From an uncultured Oscillospiraceae bacterium (GTDB lineage Bacteria; Bacillota_A; Clostridia; Oscillospirales; Acutalibacteraceae): a DNA stretch of 54,951 bases. How positions within the stretch are numbered: the stretch's first letter is position 1; each line of letters begins with the position of its first letter. Shown one piece after another: positions 23,793 through 31,989 of the stretch. Both the position numbers and the translations under genes were made by a program. The notes beneath the pieces were generated by a model that was not told the DNA's origin, searched no databases, and worked only from the letters and a program-made list of their open reading frames with translations. The stretch is taken from contig CAJUNS010000013.1 of NCBI GenBank assembly GCA_910587995.1, forward strand, positions 1-54,951, in the 5' to 3' direction.

Positions 23793-26591
23793 ATGGAACA
23801 CAAATCCTTCGACCCAAAGTCCTACGCCGCCAAAGCCCGCGAAATGGTGGCGGAAGGCGCGGTCCTTCTGCGCAACGAAAATCACACCCTCCCCTTTGGC
23901 AAAGGGACCCGGCTGGCGGTGTTTGGCCGCAGCCAATACAACTATTATAAGTCCGGCACCGGCTCTGGAGGCTTGGTCAACACCGGCCATGTGCCCTCTA
24001 TTCCCGAGGCCCTGGAAGCCTCTGGCCAAGTGGAGCTGGACCAGGAGCTTAAAGCTGTTTACGAGGCCTGGCTGCAGGACCACCCCTTCGATGTGGGGCA
24101 AGGCTGGGCCGCCGAGCCCTGGTATCAGGAGGAAATGCCTCTGGACCCAGCCCTGGTGAAGCGCCTCAGCGGCAAAAACGACGCCGCCCTGGTCATTTTG
24201 GGCCGCACCGCCGGGGAGGACAAGGACAACTCCGCCGCCGAGGGCAGCTACCTGCTGGCCCAGGCCGAGCGCCAGATGCTGGAAACGGTATGCCAGCGCT
24301 TTCAGCGGGTGGCCGTGGTGGTTAACAGCGGCGGCATTTTGGACATGAAATGGGTGGAAGAGTACAAGCCCGGGGCGGTCCTGTACGTGTGGCAGGGAGG
24401 CCAAGAGGGCGGCTTGGGCACAGCGGACGTGCTTACCGGAGCCGCCGCACCCAGCGGAAAGCTCTCGGACACCATTGCCTATGACATTGCGGACTACCCC
24501 GCCGCCGGAAACCACGGCAGCGAGACCCGGAACGTATACGCCGAAGACATTTATGTGGGCTACCGTTATTTTGAAACCTTTGCCCCAGACAAGGTGCTCT
24601 ATCCCTTTGGCTTCGGCCTGTCCTATACCCAGTTCCAGGTGGAGGCCGCTCCGGTACAATATGACGGGCTTCTGCGTTTCTCCGCCAAAATTACCAACAC
24701 CGGCAGCGCCCCTGGCAAAGAGGTGCTGCAAATTTACTGCGCCTCGCCCCAAGGCAAGCTGGGCAAGCCCGCCCGGGTACTGTGCGCCTTTGCGAAAACC
24801 CAGGAGCTGGCCCCCGGCCAGAGCCAAGAACTGGACCTCTGCTTCTCCGTGGACCTGCTGGCCTCCTATGACGACAGCGGCGCCACGGGACACAAGTCAG
24901 CCTGGGTGCTGGAGGCAGGCGAGTACGCCTTCTTCGCCGGAACGGACGTGCGCACAGCCCAGCCCGTGGGCAGCGTAACGCTGGAGGAGCAGGTGCTGGA
25001 ACAGCTGGAAGAGGCCTGCGCGCCCATCACCGCCTTTGACCGCCTGCGCCCCGGCCCGGCGGAAAACGGCGTTTACACCAAAGCCTATGAGCCCGCGCCC
25101 CTGCGCACGGTTCCCCCCATGGAGCGCCGCGCCGCCCGCATGGCCCCGGAGCTTCCCCAAACCGGGGATAAGGGCTGGAAGCTGGGGGATGTGGCCGCCG
25201 GCAAGGTAAGCTTAGAGGATTTTGTAGCCCAGCTTTCGGACGAGGACCTGTGCTGCATGGTCCGGGGCGAGGGCATGTGTTCGCCCAAAGTAACCCCCGG
25301 TACGGCAGGGGCCTTTGGCGGCGTAACCCAGCGCCTGCTGGATTTCGGCATTCCCACCGGCTGCTGCGCCGACGGCCCCAGCGGCATCCGCATGGACTGC
25401 GGCACCCGGGCCTTTGCCATGCCCAACGGCACCTGCCAGGCCTGCAGCTTCAACACCGCTTTGGTCCAGGAGCTCTATGAATATGAGGGCATGGAGCTGC
25501 GTAAAAACAAGGTGGACACCCTGCTGGGCCCTGGCATCAACATTCACCGCCACCCCCTAAATGGCCGGAACTTTGAATATTTCTCGGAAGACCCCCTGCT
25601 CACCGGCCGTATGGCCGCGGCCCAGCTTGTTGGCATGCAGGAATACGGCGTCACCGGCACCATTAAGCATTTTGCCTGCAACAGCCAGGAGTTCCACCGC
25701 CACGATGTGGAGGCCGTGGTTTCCGAGCGGGCCCTGCGGGAGCTGTACCTGCGCAGCTTTGAGGTGGCGGTCAAGGCCGGAAAGTCCAGCTCCATTATGA
25801 CCAGCTATAACCCGGTCAACGGCCTGTGGTCTGCCAGCAATTACGATTTGCTCACCACCATTCTCCGGGAACAGTGGGGCTTTGAGGGCCAGGTGATGAC
25901 CGACTGGTGGGCCAAATGCAACGACGAGGGCCAAGAGGGCCAGCGCACCAACACCGCCGCTATGGTCCGGGCCCAAAACGACCTCTATATGGTCACAGCC
26001 TGCGCCGGGGAGAACTCCGCCCACGACAACTCCGCCCAGGGCCTGGCCCAAGGCACGGTCAGCCGGGGGGATTTCCAGCGCTGTGCCAAAAACATCTGCC
26101 GCTTCCTCTTAAACTCCCCTGCCCTGCCCCGCCTGCTGGGCCAGGAGTCTCCCCTGGACAAGGAGCTGGGCGAAGCCCCCTCCTTCGACGAGGGCGAGCC
26201 CGCCCAGCTGCACTATGTGGCTGTGGACCAGGAAGACCGGGCCCACTTTGACGTGGGGCTCATCGGCCTGGAAAAGGGTCAGAACACCCAGTTTGCGGTC
26301 AGCATCAAAAAGCAGGGCCTCTATGCCTTAAAGCTGGTGCTGCGCAGCACGGACAGCAACGATGTATCGCAGCTGCCCCTCTCGGTGTTCCAGGACCGGA
26401 ACCTGCTGGGTACCGCCACCTTGACCGGGGCCCAACGGGAGTGGGAGACCGTGGAGCTGAAGGTCATGGGCTTCTCCGGCAACTTCTACCTGCGGTTCTT
26501 CGCGGCCCAAACCGGGCTGGAGCTGCAAAGCGTAGAGCTGGAATTCCGTATGTCCCTGGAAGACATGATGAAACAAAAGCCTGAGGGCTAA
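23793..26591 (+). CDS. Glycoside hydrolase family 3 beta-glucosidase-like enzyme, domain-inverted
   Basis: 932 residues. Unlike common GH3 enzymes, the alpha/beta sandwich domain comes first (about 1-270: LLRNENHTLPFGKGTRLAVFG, then NSGGILDMKW and the GGQEGGLGTADVLTG block), then an Fn3-like domain (about 285-395), then the catalytic TIM barrel (about 470-800: KHFACNSQE, nucleophile D704 in VMTDWW). A C-terminal beta-rich segment of about 110 residues follows and could bind carbohydrate. This inverted order is known from rumen and gut Clostridia beta-glucosidases. No signal peptide, so it acts on imported sugars. The start at 23793 is set by sequence similarity to such enzymes and the GGAAAGGCGG site. 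A strong terminator follows. Confidence 0.92.
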   Translation: MEHKSFDPKSYAAKAREMVAEGAVLLRNENHTLPFGKGTRLAVFGRSQYNYYKSGTGSGGLVNTGHVPSIPEALEASGQVELDQELKAVYEAWLQDHPFDVGQGWAAEPWYQEEMPLDPALVKRLSGKNDAALVILGRTAGEDKDNSAAEGSYLLAQAERQMLETVCQRFQRVAVVVNSGGILDMKWVEEYKPGAVLYVWQGGQEGGLGTADVLTGAAAPSGKLSDTIAYDIADYPAAGNHGSETRNVYAEDIYVGYRYFETFAPDKVLYPFGFGLSYTQFQVEAAPVQYDGLLRFSAKITNTGSAPGKEVLQIYCASPQGKLGKPARVLCAFAKTQELAPGQSQELDLCFSVDLLASYDDSGATGHKSAWVLEAGEYAFFAGTDVRTAQPVGSVTLEEQVLEQLEEACAPITAFDRLRPGPAENGVYTKAYEPAPLRTVPPMERRAARMAPELPQTGDKGWKLGDVAAGKVSLEDFVAQLSDEDLCCMVRGEGMCSPKVTPGTAGAFGGVTQRLLDFGIPTGCCADGPSGIRMDCGTRAFAMPNGTCQACSFNTALVQELYEYEGMELRKNKVDTLLGPGINIHRHPLNGRNFEYFSEDPLLTGRMAAAQLVGMQEYGVTGTIKHFACNSQEFHRHDVEAVVSERALRELYLRSFEVAVKAGKSSSIMTSYNPVNGLWSASNYDLLTTILREQWGFEGQVMTDWWAKCNDEGQEGQRTNTAAMVRAQNDLYMVTACAGENSAHDNSAQGLAQGTVSRGDFQRCAKNICRFLLNSPALPRLLGQESPLDKELGEAPSFDEGEPAQLHYVAVDQEDRAHFDVGLIGLEKGQNTQFAVSIKKQGLYALKLVLRSTDSNDVSQLPLSVFQDRNLLGTATLTGAQREWETVELKVMGFSGNFYLRFFAAQTGLELQSVELEFRMSLEDMMKQKPEG

Positions 26592-26603
26592 AATCCAAAG
26601 AGA

Positions 26604-26650
26604 AGCCAGCGCGGTATGAGCCATTCATACCGCGCTGGCTTTTTGCTTTT
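26604..26650 (+). terminator. Strong rho-independent terminator after the GH3 gene
   Basis: A 16-base-pair stem (AGCCAGCGCGGTATGA and its complement, loop GCCAT) followed by TTTTGCTTTT. Confidence 0.95.
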
Positions 26651-26672
26651 ATTGGGAATGGAAGGGCTTAAG

Positions 26673-26683
26673 CCCCCCCCCCC
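26673..26683. repeat. Run of 11 C
   Basis: A homopolymer of 11 cytosines in the gap between the GH3 terminator and the stop of the S-layer-homology gene. It does not lie in a coding frame. Its length may be an assembly artefact. Confidence 0.85.
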
Positions 26684-26716
26684 TTGAGGCTCATTGCCTT
26701 TTGGAACTCTTCTCGT

Positions 26717-28417
26717 TCACGCCTCCGGCGGCGTGCCCTTATCTGGCAGCGGTTGGAAATATCCATCCAGCAGCTCCAGCAGCCCGGCGGCATAGCCTGG
26801 GGAGAGATACTCCATCAGGGTTCCGTCCTGGCCCGGGCGGGAAACCAGCAGGCAGTCCGGAGAGACAACTGTAACCCGCAGATCCTTAAGGGCCTCGCTG
26901 CTGCTGGTAAAATCGATGTAATACTGGTAGCCAACGGCATCATGGCCCGCATTCTCCTCCACGTACCCAAACTGATTCAACGCCCGCACCAGCTTGGCGA
27001 TTTCCCCCTGACCGGCGATGCTCACCAGCGTGCCGTCACCGCCGTTACGGATCTCCAGTTTTTCCACCTGGTTCGGGTCGATGTCAAACAGCTTGTCCAC
27101 CTTATCCGGAATGGGACGGATGGTCCGTTCCACCAGCTCCCAAAGGGGGGCGTCCGTGTCGCCGCTGGGCATGTACGGCGTGGCAGTCTCCCCCTGGCTC
27201 AAGACCAAGTAGGTGCCATGGCACAGGCGCAGGGAGGCTCCGTTCAGCTCTTCCTTCTGGCTGGCAATTTCCACAATATAGTCCCAGCACTCCGGCAGAA
27301 CCGGATCCTTGCAGGGGTAAGCCTTCACCTGGCTCAAGGCCTGCGCCGCTTGGGCAATGTCCTCTGGAGCGGTAATATCCGCCTGTGCGCCGGTGGCAAA
27401 CTCCCGGACGGTAATCTTGTCCACGTCCTCGGGGTTCACATCCAGCAGCTGGACCGCCGCCGGGTCCACAAAGGGCACGTCCTTAAAGCACTGCTCCAGG
27501 AAGCTGGTCAGGCCGGTCAAAGGCTTGCCATAGTAGAAAACCTCCTGGTCAGAATCTTCCACATAGAGGGACTGGTCGCTGCAAAGAACCACCCGCAGCT
27601 CCTGAGCCTGGGACCCGGCAGTAAACTCCATGGAATAGTCCCAAGCCAGGCCGGAAACCTCCGCCTCCACAGCCTCCCATACGGGGAACTGGTTAAGCCA
27701 GTCCGCAATCCACTGGATTTGTTCCGCAGTGGCGTTGAGGTCATCCCGTCCCTCTCCAGAACGAAGGGTCAGCTCCGTAATCTGATCCGGGTCCAGGCTG
27801 AAGACGGTCTCGGGCTCCCCATAAAAGGCCTTGAGAATGGAAGCCAGCTGCCCCCGGGTCACCGGCTCCCGGGGGTGGAGCTTCTTTTCCCCATCCAACC
27901 GGAGGATCCCCTGGCGGTAGGCCCAGGCCACCGCGTCCTGAGCATAGGGGGCCACGTCCGCCCCATCGGCGGCAAAGCTTACGTCTCTGTCTACCTCATC
28001 GCAACAGGCCTGGCGGCGGAGCATTAGGGCCAGATCCTGGCGGGTAACCGCTAAGCCGGGAGAGAACATGCCTTGGCCCGTACCATTGATGTACCCATGA
28101 TACGCGGCCCAGCGGACCGCCGCGCTGTACCAGGCATTGACGGGAACGTCCCCAAAATAGGTAGCGGGCATGTCCACCGGCTCCCCGCCGCGGAACAGCA
28201 CTGCCGCCGCCATGGCCCGGGTAACCTGCCCCTGGGGGTGAAAGCGGCCATTGCCCACGCCTTGCAGCAGGCCCTCGTCATAGCACCAGAGAATGGCCTC
28301 TTGGTTCGGCTGGTCCTGGATATCGTCAAAGGGCGGGGCCTCTGCCGCCAGGGCGGCCGGCGGACAGAGAGCCAGCGCAAACAGCAAGGCCAAAAATAAG
28401 GCGGTCCATTTCTTCAT
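26717..28417 (-). CDS. Secreted S-layer-homology (SLH) domain protein with three C-terminal repeats
   Basis: 566 residues with a signal peptide (KKWTALFLALLFALAL, cleavage near residue 25 after LAA). Three SLH modules follow (about 28-80, 84-140, 145-200; marks are FHPQGQVTRAMAAAVLFR, FSPGLAVTRQDLALMLRR and LHPREPVTRGQLASILKAF). SLH modules anchor proteins to pyruvylated cell-wall polymers. The rest is three tandem repeats of about 105-120 residues that each open with a DPDQITEL-, NPEDVDKI- or DPNQVEKL-like turn and end in an LSYLE-type tail; their function is unknown. RBS AAGGAG lies before the ATG, and the predicted leader is about 100 bases. Confidence 0.88.
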   Translation of the reverse strand: MKKWTALFLALLFALALCPPAALAAEAPPFDDIQDQPNQEAILWCYDEGLLQGVGNGRFHPQGQVTRAMAAAVLFRGGEPVDMPATYFGDVPVNAWYSAAVRWAAYHGYINGTGQGMFSPGLAVTRQDLALMLRRQACCDEVDRDVSFAADGADVAPYAQDAVAWAYRQGILRLDGEKKLHPREPVTRGQLASILKAFYGEPETVFSLDPDQITELTLRSGEGRDDLNATAEQIQWIADWLNQFPVWEAVEAEVSGLAWDYSMEFTAGSQAQELRVVLCSDQSLYVEDSDQEVFYYGKPLTGLTSFLEQCFKDVPFVDPAAVQLLDVNPEDVDKITVREFATGAQADITAPEDIAQAAQALSQVKAYPCKDPVLPECWDYIVEIASQKEELNGASLRLCHGTYLVLSQGETATPYMPSGDTDAPLWELVERTIRPIPDKVDKLFDIDPNQVEKLEIRNGGDGTLVSIAGQGEIAKLVRALNQFGYVEENAGHDAVGYQYYIDFTSSSEALKDLRVTVVSPDCLLVSRPGQDGTLMEYLSPGYAAGLLELLDGYFQPLPDKGTPPEA

Positions 28418-28523
28418 AGTTTTTCTCTCCTTTTCGCAAATATGGCCGGGGGCTGCGGGGCGGGTTCCATAGGCGAAAGCGCCAAAACCAGTCCGCCGCG
28501 CCGCCCCCCGCTTTGTGAGTTTT

Positions 28524-28552
28524 ATTGTAACACAAGAAAGCAGAAAAGTAAA
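28524..28552 (-). promoter_or_regulatory. Predicted promoter for the SLH protein
   Basis: Minus strand TTTACT (28547-28552), 17-base spacer, TACAAT (28524-28529). A perfect GTAAAATTTTAC palindrome lies just upstream at 28554-28565. Confidence 0.5.
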
Positions 28553-28611
28553 GGTAAAATTTTACGGCGCTTTTTTCGCAGTAAATGCTCTTCTTGCTCC
28601 GCCACCCTACC

Positions 28612-29184
28612 CTACACCAGCTTATCCAGCAGCCGGACCTTCTTCAGCGCCAGATGGATTACCGCGCACAGGGGCACGGAAACCGCCACCGCAATGGCCG
28701 CGTTGATGCTGGACGTAACCAGCTTGGTGGCCAAAGCGGCCAGCACCGCGCCCATCTCGCTGCCCAGCAGCAGCCCTTCCACAAAGGCCTTGCCCAGGTA
28801 CAAAATCATGTAAACCAAGCTGCCGCACACCGCCGCCGCAATGTTTTTGCCCTGGTTCTCCCCGTTGGAGCCCTTACTGTGGGCAATCCACCCGCACACA
28901 GCGGCCAGCAAAAACTTGAAGGCAAAGGTAAAGGGCGCGCTGGCCACATAAGCCGGGTTGGTCAGGTCATAGAGCCCGGAGCCGATGCCCGCTGCTAATC
29001 CGCCGCCCACCGGCCCCAGCATGAAGCCGGAAAACAGGCAGAAAATGTTGCCGAAGTGGATGCGGCTTACATCGCCAATGGCCACGGGAATGGGCACGCT
29101 GATGTAGTTGGAGACAAACACCAGCGCCGCGAACACCCCGGAAAACACCACCCGGTACAGTGTGGACTTGTTAGACTTGGACAT
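28612..29184 (-). CDS. ECF transporter substrate-binding (S) component
   Basis: 190 residues, five or six hydrophobic helices. The block GDVSRIHFGNIFCLFSGFML (about 34-53) followed by GPVGGGLAAGIGSGLYDL is typical of the S component of energy-coupling factor vitamin importers. Such proteins capture a vitamin or precursor and dock on a shared EcfA/EcfT module, not seen in this window. Which vitamin is unclear; folate, queuosine precursor and pantothenate types all share this layout. The start at 29184 has AAAGGA 9 bases before. It lies at the end of a malic enzyme/MazG-like/S-component run on the minus strand. No riboswitch is seen in the 38-base gap before it. Confidence 0.8.
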   Translation of the reverse strand: MSKSNKSTLYRVVFSGVFAALVFVSNYISVPIPVAIGDVSRIHFGNIFCLFSGFMLGPVGGGLAAGIGSGLYDLTNPAYVASAPFTFAFKFLLAAVCGWIAHSKGSNGENQGKNIAAAVCGSLVYMILYLGKAFVEGLLLGSEMGAVLAALATKLVTSSINAAIAVAVSVPLCAVIHLALKKVRLLDKLV

Positions 29185-29222
29185 GGGAACCATTCCTTTC
29201 ACACTAGATTGTAGAGAATAAA

Positions 29223-29531
29223 TCAGTCTTTTGAGAGCAGAAAAATTCGTTCCGCAAAGCCGCCCCGCTCCTGGTTTTTCCGCTGGTAGGCGGCGGTCAG
29301 TTCCTCTAGGCTGTGCCCGTCCGCCTGACACAGGGCGCACACCACTTCCAGAATATCCGCCAGCTCGGTGAGCTCCCGGCTCTCCAGATATTCGGCGGCC
29401 TCCTCCTGGAGCTTGCGCTCCAAAGCGTCGTGAAACTCCGGGCCTTCCAGCACCCGGATGTGGGGCGTTTCCCCCTGAGCCCGGATGACCTGGGGAATTT
29501 TGTCCCGCACCAGCTTACCATATTCCGTCAT
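29223..29531 (-). CDS. MazG-like/phosphoribosyl-ATP pyrophosphohydrolase-like protein
   Basis: 102 residues that begin MTEYGKLVRDKIPQVIRAQG, the opening of a widespread small all-alpha NTP pyrophosphatase-like family related to HisE and MazG. The EEAAEYLE and ELADILEVV segments hold the acidic metal-binding residues (ExxE and ExxD form). Family proteins are thought to hydrolyse unusual nucleotides; the substrate is unknown. RBS GAGGTG stands before the ATG at 29531, close after the malic enzyme stop, so the two are cotranscribed. Confidence 0.82.
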   Translation of the reverse strand: MTEYGKLVRDKIPQVIRAQGETPHIRVLEGPEFHDALERKLQEEAAEYLESRELTELADILEVVCALCQADGHSLEELTAAYQRKNQERGGFAERIFLLSKD

Positions 29532-29541
29532 GCCGCACCTC

Positions 29542-30714
29542 TCAAAGCCGGGCCACGCCGGTTTTCCGGGCGGCCTCCGCCACAGCGGCCGCAATGGCCG
29601 GGGCCACCCGCTTGTCAAAGGCGCTGGGGATGATGTTATCCTCCCGCAGCTCGCTGCCTGTGATTATGCCCGCCAGGGCCTGTGCCGCAGCCACCTTCAT
29701 TTCATCGTTAATCTCCCGGGCCCGCACATCCAAGGCCCCCCGGAAGATACCCGGAAAAGCCAGCACATTGTTGATCTGGTTGGGCCGGTCCGACCGGCCG
29801 GAGCCCGCCACCCGGGCCCCGGCTGCCAGAGCCTCTTCCGGGAAAATCTCCGGGGTAGGGTTGGCACAGGCGAAGACAATGGCGTCTTTGGCCATGGAGG
29901 CTACCATCTTCTGGGTGACACAGCCCGGAGCAGAGAAGCCCATAAACACGTCCGCCCCACGGATGACTTCCGCCAAAGAGCCCCGCTGGCCCGCCGGGTT
30001 GGTAACCGCCGCCAGCTCCGCCTGGGCGGGAGTCATGCCGGGCAGGTCTGGGTGCAGGGCCCCGTTTCTGTCGCAGACCACCACATTCTTTAAGCCCAGG
30101 GCCATCAGCAGCCGGGTGCAGGCGCTGCCCGCCGCCCCCGCCCCGTTGACCACGGCGGAGACCTGCCCCAGCTCCTTGCCCACCAGCTTTAGGGCGTTGA
30201 GCATCGCGGCCACCGTGACCACGGCGGTGCCGTGCTGGTCATCATGAAACACCGGAATGTCCAGGCGCTCCTTGAGCTTTTGTTCAATCTCAAAGCACCG
30301 GGGGGCGGCGATGTCCTCCAGGTTGATTCCCCCAAAAGAACCGGCCATAAGCTCCACAGCCCGAACAATCTCGTCTACGTCTTTGGTCCGCAGGCAGACG
30401 GGGAACGCATCCACCCCGGCGAAAGCCTGAAACAGGGCGCACTTGCCCTCCATCACCGGCATGCCGGCCTCGGGGCCGATGTCGCCCAGGCCCAGCACGG
30501 CGGTGCCATCGGTGACCACAGCCACCAAATTGCCCCGGCGGGTGTATTCGTAAGATTTTTCCACGTCTTTGGAAATTTCCAAACAGGGCGCGGCCACGCC
30601 GGGGGTGTAGGCCACGGAAAGGTCGTCTTTGTTTTCCAGGGCGCAGGGGGTGGTCAGGCGGATTTTCCCCCGCCACTGGCGGTGCATGGTTAAGGCTTGC
30701 TGCGTATAATCCAC
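29542..30714 (-). CDS. Malic enzyme (NAD(P)-dependent, decarboxylating)
   Basis: 390 residues. Converts malate to pyruvate and CO2 with reduction of NAD(P). Malate-site block SVAYTPGVAAPCLEI with the catalytic tyrosine, the lysine region MEGKCALFQ, and the metal-binding acidic cluster EDIAAP ... FHDDQHGTA are intact. The nucleotide fold is VVNGAGAAGSACTRLL, and NPTPEI plus GSGRSDRPNQINNVLAFPG complete the family pattern. Length fits the short single-domain bacterial form without the phosphotransacetylase extension of MaeB. Start is a GTG at 30714 with GAGGGA five bases before; no ATG is near. It heads a three-gene operon. Confidence 0.95.
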   Translation of the reverse strand: MDYTQQALTMHRQWRGKIRLTTPCALENKDDLSVAYTPGVAAPCLEISKDVEKSYEYTRRGNLVAVVTDGTAVLGLGDIGPEAGMPVMEGKCALFQAFAGVDAFPVCLRTKDVDEIVRAVELMAGSFGGINLEDIAAPRCFEIEQKLKERLDIPVFHDDQHGTAVVTVAAMLNALKLVGKELGQVSAVVNGAGAAGSACTRLLMALGLKNVVVCDRNGALHPDLPGMTPAQAELAAVTNPAGQRGSLAEVIRGADVFMGFSAPGCVTQKMVASMAKDAIVFACANPTPEIFPEEALAAGARVAGSGRSDRPNQINNVLAFPGIFRGALDVRAREINDEMKVAAAQALAGIITGSELREDNIIPSAFDKRVAPAIAAAVAEAARKTGVARL

Positions 30715-30785
30715 AATGGTCCCTCTATTCTATGTAAATTTATTTCGGACGCCACGCGGCGGTAAAAGGCTTGGCCGCTTCGCTT

Positions 30786-30814
30786 AGTATAGCACTTTAC
30801 AGAAGTAAAAGCAA
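30786..30814 (-). promoter_or_regulatory. Predicted promoter for the malic enzyme operon
   Basis: Minus strand TTGCTT (30809-30814), 17-base spacer, TATACT (30786-30791). Confidence 0.6.
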
Positions 30815-30911
30815 CAAAAAAGTGGAGCTGAGGCCAGGGCGGCCAACCTCTTGGAACGCTCTTTTCTCAGCAAGCGTCCCGCTCCCCGCAGCTTACGAGC
30901 CGGGGATGAGC

Positions 30912-30940
30912 TTGCTTTTTTCTTTCCCCCACGCTATAAT
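30912..30940 (+). promoter_or_regulatory. Predicted promoter for the CBS-domain gene
   Basis: TTGCTT (30912-30917), 17-base spacer, TATAAT (30935-30940). Confidence 0.6.
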
Positions 30941-30982
30941 AAAACCAATCCCTACCTCATATGCAAAGGAGGCTCCCCCACC

Positions 30983-31708
30983 ATGAAAACTCCCATCATG
31001 GACGGCCACGAACGCGCTGATTTCTTCCTTGACCTCTACAAACAGCTGGAAGACGAGCTGGAAGACAAATACCGCAATGCCCGCCGCCATTTCTCCAGCG
31101 TGGTCTTTGAGTTTGCCAAGGACCGGGAAAGCGAGCCCGTGCGGGATAAACTGGACGTCTGCCGCCAGATTCGCAATCTGCTGGCCCACACCGCCAATCT
31201 GGGGGGCCAGCCTGTGGCCGAACCCTCCTGGGCCGTGGTGGAGGCCATGCAGGAGGTTTTGGACTTTGTGCGCCGCCCGCCCCTGGCCATAGAATTCGCC
31301 ACCCGGGGGGACCGGGTGCTGCGGGTGGGACCAGACCAAAAGGTGCTGCGGGTGATGGAAGTAATGGACAAAAATGGCTACTCCCATGTGCCGGTGATGC
31401 AGGAAAACCGCTTTGTGGGCGTGTTCAGCGTGGGCTCTGTGTTCCGCTATGTGCTGCGCACCGGGGGGCAGGCCCTAACCCCCGATACCACCATCCGGGA
31501 CATGCGGGGCTACCTAGCTGTGGAGGAACACATCGAGAACTATGAGTTTCTTCCCCATGACGTCACCTACATTACAGTAAAAACCCGTTTCGAGCAGGTC
31601 CGGGCCAAAAACAAACGGGTTTCGGTGATTTTCATCACCCAGGACGGCCGGACGGACCAGCCTCTGCTGGGCATGCTGACCCCCTGGGACGTGCTGGGCG
31701 AGGAATGA
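30983..31708 (+). CDS. HEPN-like plus CBS-pair protein
   Basis: 241 residues. The N-terminal about 100 residues are all-alpha and end with CRQIRNLLAH, where R64 and H69 match the R-x4-H motif of HEPN ribonucleases; this family resemblance is inferred. Residues about 105-235 form a CBS pair (VLRVMEVMDKNGYSHVPVMQ and FVGVFSVGSVFRYVL), a module that usually binds adenine nucleotides or S-adenosylmethionine. The combination suggests an RNA-cutting or RNA-binding unit gated by a nucleotide, but the function is not established. RBS AAAGGAGG lies 10 bases before the ATG. It has its own promoter. The next gene is a damaged ABC transporter beyond a repeat element. Confidence 0.7.
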   Translation: MKTPIMDGHERADFFLDLYKQLEDELEDKYRNARRHFSSVVFEFAKDRESEPVRDKLDVCRQIRNLLAHTANLGGQPVAEPSWAVVEAMQEVLDFVRRPPLAIEFATRGDRVLRVGPDQKVLRVMEVMDKNGYSHVPVMQENRFVGVFSVGSVFRYVLRTGGQALTPDTTIRDMRGYLAVEEHIENYEFLPHDVTYITVKTRFEQVRAKNKRVSVIFITQDGRTDQPLLGMLTPWDVLGEE

Positions 31709-31805
31709 GGAGCGGGCCTGCCAGGGCCCTGGATTGGCTGCCGGTCAGGTAAAAAGGCGTGAACCGGTTTTAGGGTGTTTCCTATTCCACATAAACCGCG
31801 CCGCC

Positions 31806-31893
31806 TGGAGAGTGTCCATTTCGAGGAGTTTTTTCGTGTTCCCCCGCCCTACGGGCGGGGGAACACAGATGATTATCTCTGTGGTTGGGACAA
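31806..31893 (+). repeat. Interspersed hairpin repeat, copy 1
   Basis: About 88 bases that recur near 48.1 kb. Near 31838-31863 a perfect 12-pair hairpin (GTTCCCCCGCCC with three-base loop TAC) precedes a 25-base stretch identical in both copies (31860-31884, containing CAGATGATTATCTCTG). Stop-free reading through it can be made (NTDDYLCGWD), but both copies agree as nucleic-acid structure and start codons are not conserved. Confidence 0.7.
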
Positions 31894-31989
31894 TCCCCGC
31901 CGCCTGACCATGCTTGACAATTCTCCCCTTTTCCCGTATACTTTTGAAAGATTGATGTCATATTTCCAGCTGTGATGGGAGCTTTGCTC

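Noticed and set aside
26673..26683. Poly-C tract as a phase-variation switch
   Set aside because: It lies between a strong terminator and a convergent stop codon, so length changes would not alter any frame or promoter that I can see.
28612..29222. Vitamin riboswitch before the ECF S component
   Set aside because: Only 38 bases separate it from the upstream gene in the same operon, too short for a known riboswitch aptamer.
31775..31975. Small peptide frame over repeat copy 1 (NTDDYLCGWD)
   Set aside because: The same frame occurs in copy 2 because the DNA repeats; no ribosome site, starts differ, and hairpins explain the conservation.
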